Shown piece after piece: positions 17,191 through 25,425 of a stretch of DNA of 64,000 nt (positions are counted from its first letter, which is position 1; each line of letters opens with the position of its first letter). The notes below the pieces were generated by a model. That model was not told the origin of the DNA and ran no database searches. It saw only the letters and a list, made by a program, of their open reading frames with translations. The stretch covers positions 1-64,000 of the forward strand of contig JAPLDF010000069.1 of NCBI GenBank assembly GCA_026391835.1, read 5' to 3'. A program made the translations under genes and the position numbers. The DNA is from Bacteroidota bacterium (lineage in GTDB: Bacteria > Bacteroidota > Bacteroidia > Bacteroidales > FEN-979).

Positions 17191-18831
17191 ATGAACAACG
17201 CACTTTTTAACATTGAGCGCCCGGAAAATGAACATACCCTCAGTTATGCTCCCGGCTGCAAGGAACGCAAGGCATTGAACGGCGAACTCGACCGGTTGAG
17301 CTCGGAAGTACAGGATATTCCGCTGATCATCGGCGGTAAGGAAGTCCGCACCGGGAAGATCGGGAAGGTGGTCATGCCGCACGACCACCAGCATGTGCTT
17401 GCAACCTATCACATGGCGGGTGAAAAGGAGGTGAAAATGGCCATTGACGCAGCCCTTAAGGCACACCTGGAGTGGGAATCGTTTCCATGGGTCGACCGTG
17501 TATCGATCACCCTGAAGGCAGCGGAACTGATCTCAAAAAAATACCGTTCGCTGGTAAATGCATCCACCATGCTCGGCCAGGGAAAAAGCGCCTACCAGGC
17601 CGAGATCGATGCCGCCTGTGAAACCATCGACTTCCTGAATTTCAATGCCTATTTCATCACCGAAATCTATAAGGAACAGCCTCATTCACAGCCGGGCATC
17701 ATCAACCGCATCGAATACCGCCCGCTCGAAGGGTTTGTGTTCACGGTGACGCCGTTCAATTTCACAGCCATTGCTTCGAACCTGAACATGGCACCGGCCC
17801 TGATGGGGAATACCTCTGTCTGGAAACCGGCCACCACCTCGCTGCTTTCCAATTATTTCCTGATGAAGATCTTCCAGGAGGCGGGTCTCCCCGACGGCGT
17901 GATCAACTTTATCCCCGGGCCGGGCAGCCTGATCGGCAAAACGGCACTCGCGCACCGTGACCTTACGGGAATACACTTCACCGGCTCCAACAATACCTTT
18001 AACAGCCTGTGGCAGATGGCTGCCCAGAATATGGCCAGCTACCGTTCCTATCCGCGGATCGTAGGGGAAACCGGTGGCAAGGATTTCATCTTTGTCCATC
18101 CTTCTTCCGATCCCCAGGAAGTTTCCGTTGCCATCGTCCGCGGCGCTTTTGAGTACCAGGGACAGAAATGTTCTGCTGCTTCCCGTGCCTATGTGCCGGA
18201 ATCGATGTGGCCTGAAGTCAAATCCCGCATCGGCGAAATGATCGGCAAGATTACAGTAGGCGATGTCCGGGAATTCAGCCACTTCATGAATGCCGTGATT
18301 GACGAGGCCTCATTCGACAACATCATGGGGTATATCGATTATGCAAAAAAATCGACAGACGCCGAGGTGATTTTCGGCGGAACCGGTGATAAGTCAGTCG
18401 GGTATTTTGTACAGCCGACGGTGATCAAAACAACCAATCCCCATTTCAAAACCATGGAGGAGGAGATCTTTGGCCCGGTGATGACCATTTACGTATACAA
18501 GGACAAGGAATTCGAGGAGACGCTGCACATTTGCGACCAGACATCCCCATACGGGCTTACGGGTTCGGTGTTTTCGAAGGATCGTGAAGCCATCAACAAG
18601 GCCTGCCGCATTTTACGCTATGCTGCCGGGAACTTCTATTTCAACGACAAACCCTCGGGTGCTGTGGTCGGACAACAGCCATTTGGCGGCGCCCGCGGTT
18701 CAGGAACCAACGACAAGTCGGGAAGCCATCTGAACCTGCTCCGCTGGACCAACCCTCGAACTATCAAGGAAACATTAATACCTTCGACGGAATTTACATA
18801 CCCGTATATGAAGGTCGATAAATGCCACTAA
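17191..18831 (+). CDS. pruA: L-glutamate gamma-semialdehyde dehydrogenase (P5C dehydrogenase)
   Basis: Second step of proline catabolism: oxidises glutamate semialdehyde to glutamate with NAD. The aldehyde dehydrogenase fold shows VTPFNFTAIASNLNMAPALMG, the glycine loop HFTGSNNTF, VGETGGKDFIF with the catalytic-site Glu, and catalytic Cys at residue 327 in GQKCSAASRAYVP. Length (546) fits the stand-alone group-2 enzyme. No proline dehydrogenase gene is adjacent. Its own promoter indicates a single-gene transcript. Confidence 0.95.
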   Translation: MNNALFNIERPENEHTLSYAPGCKERKALNGELDRLSSEVQDIPLIIGGKEVRTGKIGKVVMPHDHQHVLATYHMAGEKEVKMAIDAALKAHLEWESFPWVDRVSITLKAAELISKKYRSLVNASTMLGQGKSAYQAEIDAACETIDFLNFNAYFITEIYKEQPHSQPGIINRIEYRPLEGFVFTVTPFNFTAIASNLNMAPALMGNTSVWKPATTSLLSNYFLMKIFQEAGLPDGVINFIPGPGSLIGKTALAHRDLTGIHFTGSNNTFNSLWQMAAQNMASYRSYPRIVGETGGKDFIFVHPSSDPQEVSVAIVRGAFEYQGQKCSAASRAYVPESMWPEVKSRIGEMIGKITVGDVREFSHFMNAVIDEASFDNIMGYIDYAKKSTDAEVIFGGTGDKSVGYFVQPTVIKTTNPHFKTMEEEIFGPVMTIYVYKDKEFEETLHICDQTSPYGLTGSVFSKDREAINKACRILRYAAGNFYFNDKPSGAVVGQQPFGGARGSGTNDKSGSHLNLLRWTNPRTIKETLIPSTEFTYPYMKVDKCH

Positions 18832-18834
18832 AAA

Positions 18835-18965
18835 ATTACGATTTACGATTTTAGATTTACGATTTAAAAAGAAATTGTGGTTCACCTTTCCATCTTTCAT
18901 TCGTAAATCGTAATTCGTAAATCGTAAATTGTCACTTGTCACTTGTCACTTGTCATTTGTCACTT
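18835..18965. repeat. composite heptamer arrays (GATTTAC both ways, then GTCACTT)
   Basis: After the pruA stop come degenerate GATTTAC units (18835-18866), then the inverse orientation GTAAATC (about 18899-18930), then GTCACTT x5 with one GTCATTT (18931-18965). The two facing GATTTAC blocks could form a long hairpin that ends pruA transcription. The rest of the 196-bp gap holds no gene. Confidence 0.8.
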
Positions 18966-19027
18966 TCCCCCAACTCTTCCCGTTTCTTCCTGTAAAGGTT
19001 GACTTGGTTTTTCTTAACTTCTTTCGA

Positions 19028-19378
19028 TCAGGTTCTTTTGACCGACTGAAGGTTGTTGGCTGCCATGAATTGTGCAAACTCTTCATAGCCCGATGCCCTG
19101 ATTTTGGCGATGCAAGCTGCACGGTCCGATTTAAAGAGGATGGCAAAAACCTTTGAAAAGAAGTTGTTGAACTTTTTGCATGACATGGGATCTGTGAAAT
19201 CCTTGCAATCGGCACAACTGGCGTAGCCGTGTTCAAGGTTGCACGACCGGATCTTACACCAGGAGGCTTTCTGGTTTTCATGACATCCCGGGCAGGAGCC
19301 GGATAAATATTTTTTGCAGGCACCGCAATAAAGGCCGCAGAATGCAACCAGGGATTTGTCGGCAGTTACAGGTTTCAT
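19028..19378 (-). CDS. DUF3795 family Cys-rich protein
   Basis: Small 116-residue protein with the DUF3795 pattern: FCGLYCGACKKY near the start, then CPGC, WCKIRSC, CADC and CKKF, ten or more Cys in all, suggesting a zinc or Fe-S site. The C-terminal helix is basic. It is common in anaerobes, with no known function. It stands alone, with repeat arrays on one side and a long inverted repeat on the other. Confidence 0.85.
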   Translation of the reverse strand: MKPVTADKSLVAFCGLYCGACKKYLSGSCPGCHENQKASWCKIRSCNLEHGYASCADCKDFTDPMSCKKFNNFFSKVFAILFKSDRAACIAKIRASGYEEFAQFMAANNLQSVKRT

Positions 19379-19462
19379 ATGAAAATGATTTGGAAAAGCT
19401 AAATTAATAAAACTGGTTCAACCTGCAATGGCAAACATTGGTTTTTTCAAAAGGCTGCTTTC

Positions 19463-19534
19463 ACCGCAAAGACGCTAAGACGCGAAAAAAATATCCTTGA
19501 ATTTTAATTTTTTGCGTCTTAGCGTCTTCGCGGT
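19463..19534. repeat. 27-28 bp inverted repeat (GACGCTAAGACGC type)
   Basis: Left arm 19463-19490 (ACCGCAAAGACGCTAAGACG...) is nearly the exact reverse complement of right arm 19508-19534, separated by an AT-rich 17-nt loop and differing only at the A/G before AGACGC, the G/A of CGCG and arm length. The arms are flanked by A and T tracts, so it can act as a bidirectional terminator between trpB2 and the DUF3795 gene. The arm sequence resembles a dispersed repeat seen in many unrelated bacterial genomes. Confidence 0.85.
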
Positions 19535-19579
19535 AAGCAAGAGATTCAACCTTTCACCACAGTCTGTATGGTAATTTCC

Positions 19580-20878
19580 TTACATGGTTTTTGAAAAGTA
19601 TGCGTCGTATGCACCCATATCCAGCAGCCCATGCCCCGAAAAATTGAACAGGATTGTCTTCGCAACGCCTTCCTGTTTCGCAATATTCGCTTCTTTGATC
19701 ACCTGGGCAATGGCATGTGACGTTTCGGGCGCGGGAATCATCCCTTCGGCGCGTGCAAAGGTCACTGCTGCTTCAAAACTTTCGATTTGCTCCACGGAAC
19801 GGGCTTCGATCAGGTTGTCTTTCAGCAGCTGGCTTACGATTGCCCCGGCTCCGTGGTACCTCAGACCGCCGGCATGGATGGCCGGGGGGATGAACTTATG
19901 CCCCAGTGTATACATCGGGATCAGGGGGGTCATGCCGGCTGTATCCCCGAAATCATACTCAAATTTACCTTTTGTTAGTTTCGGGCACGTAGCTGATTCA
20001 ACGGCAATGCACCGTGTCTTTTTTCCTTCGGTAAAATTATATCGCAGGAACGGGAAGGATATTCCGCCAAAGTTCGATCCACCCCCAAATGGCCCGATGA
20101 CAAGATCAGGAAAGTCGCCGGCCATTTCAAGCTGTTTGACGGCTTCAAGCCCGATGATGGTTTGATGCAGCAGGACATGGTTGAGTACGCTTCCAAGGGA
20201 ATATTTGGTGTCTTCGTTCATGGCGGCAACCTCAATTGCCTCTGAAATGGCAACGCCAAGGCTCCCGGGGCAATCGGGGTCTTCGGCAAGGAATGCACGC
20301 CCGGCATTGGTCTCCATGCTCGGGGAGGGGATCACGGAGCCATTCCAGAGGTTCATCATCGATTTCCGGTAGGGTTTCTGCCCGTAGCTCACCTTTACCA
20401 TAAATACCTTACACTCAATTCCAAAGAAATTCGTTGCAAAACTCAGGGCACTTCCCCACTGGCCTGCACCGGTTTCGGTCGTCATCTTTTTCACACCCTC
20501 CTTGTGGTTGTAGTAGGCCTGTGGTATAGCGGTGTTTGGTTTATGCGAGCCGGGAGGGCTTACACTTTCATTCTTGTAGTATATCTTCGCAGGCGTGTCG
20601 AGCACTTTCTCAAGGTTATATGCCCGGTGCATCGGCGTTGGGCGATAAAGCCTGTAGAGGTCAAGCACCTCGTCGGGAATATCGATGTACCGCTCGGTCG
20701 AAACTTCCTGTGCGATCAGGGCCATCGGGAATAGTGGTTCAAGGTCGGAAGCCTGGATCGGTTGTTTGGTTCCGGGATGCAGGAGCGGGAGAAGCGGGTT
20801 CGGCATATCTGCCTGGATGTTGTACCATTGTGCCGGCATATCGCGTTCGTTCAATTGGATTCTTCTGTTTTTTGTCAT
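19580..20878 (-). CDS. trpB: tryptophan synthase beta chain, TrpB2 type
   Basis: PLP enzyme joining indole and serine to make tryptophan. The 432-residue length and long N-terminal extension are typical of TrpB2, not the TrpA-partnered TrpB1. The PLP lysine is K113 in [10 protein letters not shown], and the phosphate-binding loop is FGGGSNFGG near residue 255. No trpA or other trp gene is adjacent, as is usual for TrpB2. A Trp-codon leader peptide and two terminators lie just upstream, so expression appears to respond to tryptophan supply, supporting a true tryptophan-making role. The adjacent AOR gene is upstream on the same strand but separately promoted. Confidence 0.93.
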   Translation of the reverse strand: MTKNRRIQLNERDMPAQWYNIQADMPNPLLPLLHPGTKQPIQASDLEPLFPMALIAQEVSTERYIDIPDEVLDLYRLYRPTPMHRAYNLEKVLDTPAKIYYKNESVSPPGSHKPNTAIPQAYYNHKEGVKKMTTETGAGQWGSALSFATNFFGIECKVFMVKVSYGQKPYRKSMMNLWNGSVIPSPSMETNAGRAFLAEDPDCPGSLGVAISEAIEVAAMNEDTKYSLGSVLNHVLLHQTIIGLEAVKQLEMAGDFPDLVIGPFGGGSNFGGISFPFLRYNFTEGKKTRCIAVESATCPKLTKGKFEYDFGDTAGMTPLIPMYTLGHKFIPPAIHAGGLRYHGAGAIVSQLLKDNLIEARSVEQIESFEAAVTFARAEGMIPAPETSHAIAQVIKEANIAKQEGVAKTILFNFSGHGLLDMGAYDAYFSKTM

Positions 20879-20904
20879 TGTGGTGGATTTTTAGGATTAA
20901 TAAA

Positions 20905-20936
20905 AACGGCTTACCTGTTTAACCTGGCAAGCCGTT
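20905..20936 (-). terminator. intrinsic terminator B before trpB
   Basis: An 11-bp stem (AACGGCTTACC paired with GGCAAGCCGTT, one G-U) followed on the minus strand by TTTTTA. It ends about 25 bp before the trpB start, so it can only be an attenuator, not an end-of-gene signal. Its arms share GGCTTGC/GTAAGCC with terminator A, allowing cross-pairing. Confidence 0.75.
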
Positions 20937-20947
20937 GATCCACAATG

Positions 20948-20982
20948 AAAAAAGGCCTGCCGTTTGTAAACAGCAAGCCTTT
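20948..20982 (-). terminator. intrinsic terminator A in the trpB leader
   Basis: Stem AAAGGCTTGC/GCAGGCCTTT with one mismatch and a 12-nt loop, followed by six T on the minus strand. It starts about 35 nt after the leader-peptide stop codon. The loop TGTTTAC can pair with GTAAACA at the leader stop codon, a candidate antiterminator contact. Confidence 0.75.
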
Positions 20983-21016
20983 CAGTTGATTGGTCAGATA
21001 AGGAAAACTTTGATGT

Positions 21017-21082
21017 TTACGTTCTTTTTATAAAAGAGCGCCACCAGCAAAAGTTAAAATTCGTATTTAAACAGCTATTCAT
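21017..21082 (-). CDS. trpL: trp leader peptide with tandem Trp codons
   Basis: A 21-codon frame, MNSCLNTNFNFC-WW-RSFIKRT, on the minus strand between a -7 box and two terminators. Codons 13 and 14 (21046-21041) are TGG TGG. The WWRS ending closely parallels the E. coli TrpL pattern WWRTS. When charged tRNA-Trp is scarce, ribosomes would stall at these codons and favour a non-terminator fold. Seen directly: reading frame, Trp codons, hairpins and promoter. Inferred: the attenuation mechanism. Confidence 0.8.
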   Translation of the reverse strand: MNSCLNTNFNFCWWRSFIKRT

Positions 21083-21118
21083 TCAGTAATCTTATTTATA
21101 TCTTTTCTAAACAGGCTG

Positions 21119-21126
21119 CAAACATA
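21119..21126 (-). promoter_or_regulatory. -7 box (TATGTTTG) of trpL-trpB
   Basis: TATGTTTGC on the minus strand, 37 bp before the leader ATG and just after the AOR stop. It makes the leader-trpB transcript independent of AOR. Confidence 0.65.
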
Positions 21127-21164
21127 AACAAATTTTCCAATAAAAAAATAAAAAAAAGTTTTCG

Positions 21165-23324
21165 CTACTGCATTGGGGAAACCACTGCAAGAAGTTCCGG
21201 CAAATCCATTCCAAGTTTTTTAAGGTGCTCGATTTTGGGTACCCCGTTTTTGGTCCAGCCCCGGCGTTCGTAAACGGCATCTAGCAGCTGTTCATATCGG
21301 CTTTCGCGGTATGCCCGCAACACTTTCATCTTCTCTTCGGTGGATTTGCCCGCAGGGTCGAAATTTACCTGCTCAAGCAGTTGTTTGTCGTACCGTTCGG
21401 CGCGCGATTCGTACTCCTCTTTTGTGACAGGACCACAGGCGCGGTATGGCTGGGCATCGTGAACACGCAACCCTTTTCCCTGGCGGATATTGAAGATGCG
21501 CTGGAAGTTGTATACCCGTTCCGACATGCGGATGATCTCATGCTTGTCGATGTTCGAACCGGTCACTGCATTGAAAATGGTCACATAGTTGTCGACATGC
21601 TGGGGAACCTTTGCAGGCTCGGCTGATTGGGCATTGTCTTCTGGTTCCACGTCATTCCACGGAAGTTTGCAGAACCCTGCCAGGCCGAACCAGGTGCGGA
21701 ACATCGGGAAATAATGCAATGCTTCTGCTTTCTTTTCGAAGGTGGGTATCTGGTTGTTCACCATATCCATAAAGATCAGCCATGCTTCATCGTGCTGGGG
21801 GCCTTTGTTGGTCATGGCATACCCGCCCTGCTGGGCGAGCGATTCCTTTGAAACATACTGTGAATATTCGAGGCCTTTGTTCTCCATGCCGATATCCTGC
21901 ATGAAACCGGCATCTCCCCAGCCGTTTTTGGCAAACAAGGCTTTCATTTTCCGTACACCCTGCCCGGCAACAGGGCCAAATCCTTCACCTTTTGAAACCA
22001 TGTGAAGCAATTCCATGGCAGCATCGGCATTGCCAAAGTTCAGTTTCAGACCGCCTGTGCGCTCTTCGTTCAGGATGCCGTTTTCGTAACACTCCATCAC
22101 AAAGCCGAGGATGCTGCCCCAGCTGATGGTACAGATGCCGTAGGTGTCGCAATAGAAGTTGGCTTCGATGGTGAAGTCGGGGTTGAAGATGCCTGCGATC
22201 GAACCAAGTGATGAAGTTGTTTCATATTCAGGTCCGTCAACAATTACCTTATCTCCCTTGTAAGGTCCTGTGCGCAGTTCATAATTGTCGACGCCCTTTG
22301 CGCAGGCCATGTTGCAGCCTACCCAGCAGCCGTCGGGGACATTCTGGGTGAAAAAGGATTTCCACACATCGCCGCTGATTTTCACGGCATCCGGGTGGCT
22401 TCCGAATTTGAAATTGTTGACAGGAAGAAGGTCATAGTCGTTCATCACGAGGGTGAGGTGGGCGGTTCCCTTCGAGCGCATTTCACACTGTTTGTCGTCA
22501 AGATCGCGCATCTCCTTGTTGAAGGTGCGGCCGCGCTCTTGGATGGCCTCCATGTTCACCACGTTGTTGCGGTTTCCGCCAATGGTCTTTACATGTGCCA
22601 CAATCGCCTTGATCTTCTTATCGCGCAGCACGGTCCCGATCCCGCCGCGGCCGGCTTGCTTGAGGCGGACCTTTTTGCGTTTGATGTCGTAGAAGCTGAA
22701 GTTCAGCATCCCGATCAGGGAGTGCTCGGCGGCAGTGCCGGCCGAAACCACCGATACATTGTATTTATCCTTTTCAATCCCGGGAACAGCCATCATGTCG
22801 TGCAGCTCCTCGGCAAGCACATGGCTGTCGGAAGGCAGGTCGCCGGCTTCGTAGATCTCGATCACTTCGCGTTCCTCTTCAAAAACAACCATGATTTCCT
22901 GGTCCGATTTTCCCTGGATCTCCAGGGCGTCAAACCCGCAAAATTTCAGGAACGGGCCAAAAAAGCCACCCACATTCGAGTCGACAACAATGTCGGTTTG
23001 CGGGCTGATGGTACAGCAAATGGCTTTTCCGCTTCCCGAATACTGTGTGATTCCGCAACAGGGACCGCCGGAGATGACGATCTCGTTTTCCGGGTCACTC
23101 CATCTTGTTTCAGGTTTGGTGGCATCCCACAGGAGGCGCAAATCGAACCCCTTGCCCCCGATGAATTTTTCTTTCATCTGCGGGGTGACAGGTTTTTCCG
23201 TGATCTTCCGGTCTCCCACATTGATATGGACCGTGCGGTTGTTATAGCCTTTGTCTATCGGGGCCCAGGTGTACTTGTACTGTGCCAGCAATTTATGTGT
23301 TTGCCTGAATTCTTCGAATGTCAT
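21165..23324 (-). CDS. aor: aldehyde:ferredoxin oxidoreductase (tungsten-pterin enzyme)
   Basis: Large AOR-family enzyme using a bis-pterin tungsten (occasionally molybdenum) cofactor and one 4Fe-4S cluster to interconvert aldehydes and acids with ferredoxin. N-terminal signatures are IGGKGFDLRLLWD and ISGGPCCGITQYSGSGK. Cluster ligands are probably C333, C337 and C341 in DGCWVGCNMACAKG plus C552 in AGFCKLPW. The spacing CX3CX3C differs from the CX2CX3C I recall for Pyrococcus AOR. At 719 residues it is about 100 longer than archaeal AOR, with an N-terminal extension of about 50 residues. No ferredoxin or FAD-subunit gene is adjacent. It is the likely consumer of metal from the Mo/W block. 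The substrate is unknown. Confidence 0.92.
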   Translation of the reverse strand: MTFEEFRQTHKLLAQYKYTWAPIDKGYNNRTVHINVGDRKITEKPVTPQMKEKFIGGKGFDLRLLWDATKPETRWSDPENEIVISGGPCCGITQYSGSGKAICCTISPQTDIVVDSNVGGFFGPFLKFCGFDALEIQGKSDQEIMVVFEEEREVIEIYEAGDLPSDSHVLAEELHDMMAVPGIEKDKYNVSVVSAGTAAEHSLIGMLNFSFYDIKRKKVRLKQAGRGGIGTVLRDKKIKAIVAHVKTIGGNRNNVVNMEAIQERGRTFNKEMRDLDDKQCEMRSKGTAHLTLVMNDYDLLPVNNFKFGSHPDAVKISGDVWKSFFTQNVPDGCWVGCNMACAKGVDNYELRTGPYKGDKVIVDGPEYETTSSLGSIAGIFNPDFTIEANFYCDTYGICTISWGSILGFVMECYENGILNEERTGGLKLNFGNADAAMELLHMVSKGEGFGPVAGQGVRKMKALFAKNGWGDAGFMQDIGMENKGLEYSQYVSKESLAQQGGYAMTNKGPQHDEAWLIFMDMVNNQIPTFEKKAEALHYFPMFRTWFGLAGFCKLPWNDVEPEDNAQSAEPAKVPQHVDNYVTIFNAVTGSNIDKHEIIRMSERVYNFQRIFNIRQGKGLRVHDAQPYRACGPVTKEEYESRAERYDKQLLEQVNFDPAGKSTEEKMKVLRAYRESRYEQLLDAVYERRGWTKNGVPKIEHLKKLGMDLPELLAVVSPMQ

Positions 23325-23356
23325 ACAGTTACAGTTTTGTGAATTTTATAACGAGA

Positions 23357-23364
23357 CAAAAATA
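23357..23364 (-). promoter_or_regulatory. -7 box (TATTTTTG) of the AOR gene
   Basis: TATTTTTG on the minus strand, 33-40 bp before the AOR ATG. It lies between the gene and the large octamer array. Confidence 0.6.
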
Positions 23365-23435
23365 GTAAAAAAAATGACGCTAAATACCCGTATATCAAAA
23401 AGTTCGATAGGTTTTGTGGTGCATATCGGATGAAC

Positions 23436-23595
23436 AGGCGGACGGGCGGACAAGCGGACAGGCGGACAGGCGGACAGGCGGACGGGCGGACGGGCGGACG
23501 GGCGGACGGGCGGACGGGCGGACGGGCGGACGGGCGGACAAGCGGACGGGCGGACGGGCGGACGGGCGGACAAGCGGACGGGCGGACGGGCGGAC
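23436..23595 (-). repeat. octamer tandem array GTCCGCNN x20
   Basis: Twenty uninterrupted 8-bp units, NNGCGGAC on the plus strand (GTCCGCNN on the minus), between the AOR promoter and the end of the carboxyltransferase gene. It is the longest array in the window. The dinucleotide is mostly CC, with TT and CT units scattered. No stop codon occurs in any frame, so overlapping frames here are artefacts. Confidence 0.95.
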
Positions 23596-23614
23596 ATGGT
23601 ACCAGCATATTGGC

Positions 23615-25351
23615 TTATGATCTGCCGAGATCTTCTTCTTCGGGGAAGGAGATTTCGTGCCATGAATAGAGCCCCTGCATGAGGCGGTCGCGCTTTTCCT
23701 GGGGGCTTAAACGGTCGTATGCCTCGCGGGCTTCCCTTGATTTGCGCCTTTTCTCCTCCTCGATGTGATGGATGTTCTCTGTATACTTCTCTTCCACGCA
23801 CCGCTGCAGGAAATCACGTGCCACGGTGGGAAACAGCTCGAGCAGCAGTTCATCCTTTTCGTTGTCGGCAAGTTTCATGTCGCCATATTCCTCAAAGATG
23901 GTGTTTTCCTGCTTCTTATAGTTTTTGGTATCATAGGGGGTCTCTTCCCGCACGCCGGTAAGCTGTTCCCTGAAATCGGGATCTACCGGGATGGGAGTCC
24001 TTCCGTAAACACCCTTCACCAGGTTGACAAATTGAATTGATTTGGTGGTGAAGTAGGGCAGGTCTTTGTTCTCGTCGATCACACAATTGACAGCCTGCAC
24101 CCCGACGATCTGGCTGGTGGGGGTTACCAGCGGGGGGCAGCCCGATTTTATCCTTACCAGCGGAACGAGTTCAAGCACCCGCGGAAGCAGGTGGTCGAGC
24201 TTAAGCTGCTTGAGCTGGGCGTGCATGTTGGTATACATCCCGCCCGGGATCTCGGCATTTTTCACGGCTTCATCCGGTTCCGGGAAGTTGAAATAAGCTT
24301 CAATTTCAAGACAGGTACAGAGGAGGTCTTCCTCCCGGTCGTGTTTTGCCTGGTAGATGGCTTTCACAAACAACTTGTTGATCTCCTTCGGAAGTTTGTC
24401 TTTGGTGAAGTCAAATTCAATCGGAAAGGATTTGCATGTGTCAAATTCCCCAAGTTCCTGCCTGATTGTTTTCAACTCCCTGTTGATGGCCGAAACCGCC
24501 TCGGGATTCACCCCGGTGTCGATTCCCATTTTTTCACAGAAAATATGAATCAGCTCGTAGGCAGGAGCAGCAGGCCCCCCGGCAAAATTCCAGATATTGG
24601 TGTCAACAATGTCAACCCCGTTCACTATGGCCGAAAGCACAGAGGCAAGTCCGTACCCGGGGGTGCAATGGGTGTGGAAATCGATCGGAACGCGAACTTC
24701 AGACTTCAGCCTGCGGATAAGTTTCCCGGTTTGTGACGGCGTGATGAGACCCGCCATATCCTTGATGGAGATCATGTCGGCTCCAAGCGCTTCGAGTTGC
24801 CTGGCCTTCTCCACGAAATAATCGATGGTGAAAATATCATGCGGCAACGCCTTAAAATGGATCCAGGAACGAAATTTCTGGCGTGTCGAAAATTTGGGGT
24901 CAACGGTGAAACTGATGGCGCAATCGGCAATTCCACCATTCTGTTTCACATATTTGATGGTGGATTTCATATTCTCCACATCGTTGAGTGCATCAAAAAT
25001 GCGCATGATGCCAATGCCCGACTTCACAGCCAGCCGGTTGAATCCTTCGATGACCTCTTCAGGGTAGGGGTTGTAACCGAACAGGTTACGGCCCCTCGAC
25101 AGTGCCGTCAACAGCGAAACATCGCCCACCGATTCTTTTATCTTTTCGAGGCGCTCCCACGGATTTTCCGACAAATAGCGCATGATCGAATCGGGAACCG
25201 CGCCACCCCATACTTCCATGGCATAAAAACGGGCATCCTTAAAAAAGGGGAGTACACGGTCGACCTGGTCCTGGGTCATCCTTGTGGCAAATAGGGATTG
25301 CTGGCCATCGCGCAGGGTAAGGTCCCTGATTTTCAACGAACTTTTCGACAT
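23615..25351 (-). CDS. oadA: carboxyltransferase subunit of pyruvate carboxylase / oxaloacetate decarboxylase, no biotin domain
   Basis: The HMGL-like TIM barrel with LRDGQQSLFATRM, EVWGGAVPDS, DMAGLITP and DFHTHCTPGYG (metal-binding His pair) fits the carboxyltransferase that exchanges CO2 between biotin and pyruvate/oxaloacetate. A PYC_OADA-type helical domain follows. The C-terminus is a charged, Lys/Glu-rich helix (about residues 500-578) and there is no AMKM biotin-attachment domain. It therefore needs a separate carrier, possibly the one at 42935-43252. Whether it makes or breaks oxaloacetate cannot be told. Confidence 0.85.
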   Translation of the reverse strand: MSKSSLKIRDLTLRDGQQSLFATRMTQDQVDRVLPFFKDARFYAMEVWGGAVPDSIMRYLSENPWERLEKIKESVGDVSLLTALSRGRNLFGYNPYPEEVIEGFNRLAVKSGIGIMRIFDALNDVENMKSTIKYVKQNGGIADCAISFTVDPKFSTRQKFRSWIHFKALPHDIFTIDYFVEKARQLEALGADMISIKDMAGLITPSQTGKLIRRLKSEVRVPIDFHTHCTPGYGLASVLSAIVNGVDIVDTNIWNFAGGPAAPAYELIHIFCEKMGIDTGVNPEAVSAINRELKTIRQELGEFDTCKSFPIEFDFTKDKLPKEINKLFVKAIYQAKHDREEDLLCTCLEIEAYFNFPEPDEAVKNAEIPGGMYTNMHAQLKQLKLDHLLPRVLELVPLVRIKSGCPPLVTPTSQIVGVQAVNCVIDENKDLPYFTTKSIQFVNLVKGVYGRTPIPVDPDFREQLTGVREETPYDTKNYKKQENTIFEEYGDMKLADNEKDELLLELFPTVARDFLQRCVEEKYTENIHHIEEEKRRKSREAREAYDRLSPQEKRDRLMQGLYSWHEISFPEEEDLGRS

Positions 25352-25352
25352 G

Positions 25353-25390
25353 TTGCGTTAAGATTTGTTAATTATTTAACAGTAACGCAA
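25353..25390. promoter_or_regulatory. nested inverted repeat overlapping the promoter (possible operator)
   Basis: Outer arms TTGCGTTA (25353-25360) and TAACGCAA (25383-25390) enclose inner arms TGTTAA (25366-25371) and TTAACA (25376-25381). The outer right arm overlaps the -7 box at 25388-25395, as an operator would. Confidence 0.5.
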
Positions 25391-25395
25391 AAATA
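25388..25395 (-). promoter_or_regulatory. -7 box (TATTTTTG) of the carboxyltransferase gene
   Basis: TATTTTTGC on the minus strand, 37-44 bp before the ATG at 25351. Confidence 0.6.
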
Positions 25396-25425
25396 GTAAA
25401 TTCAGTGATTCAATGGATGCTCTTT

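Noticed and set aside
21127-21164. Terminator for the AOR gene
   Set aside because: The stretch is A/T-rich with T runs on the minus strand, but no stem precedes it.
23321-23801. Several Gly/Arg/Ala/Asp or Pro-rich frames across the 20-unit array
   Set aside because: Same cause: octamers open in all six frames. No start signal and no protein-like composition.
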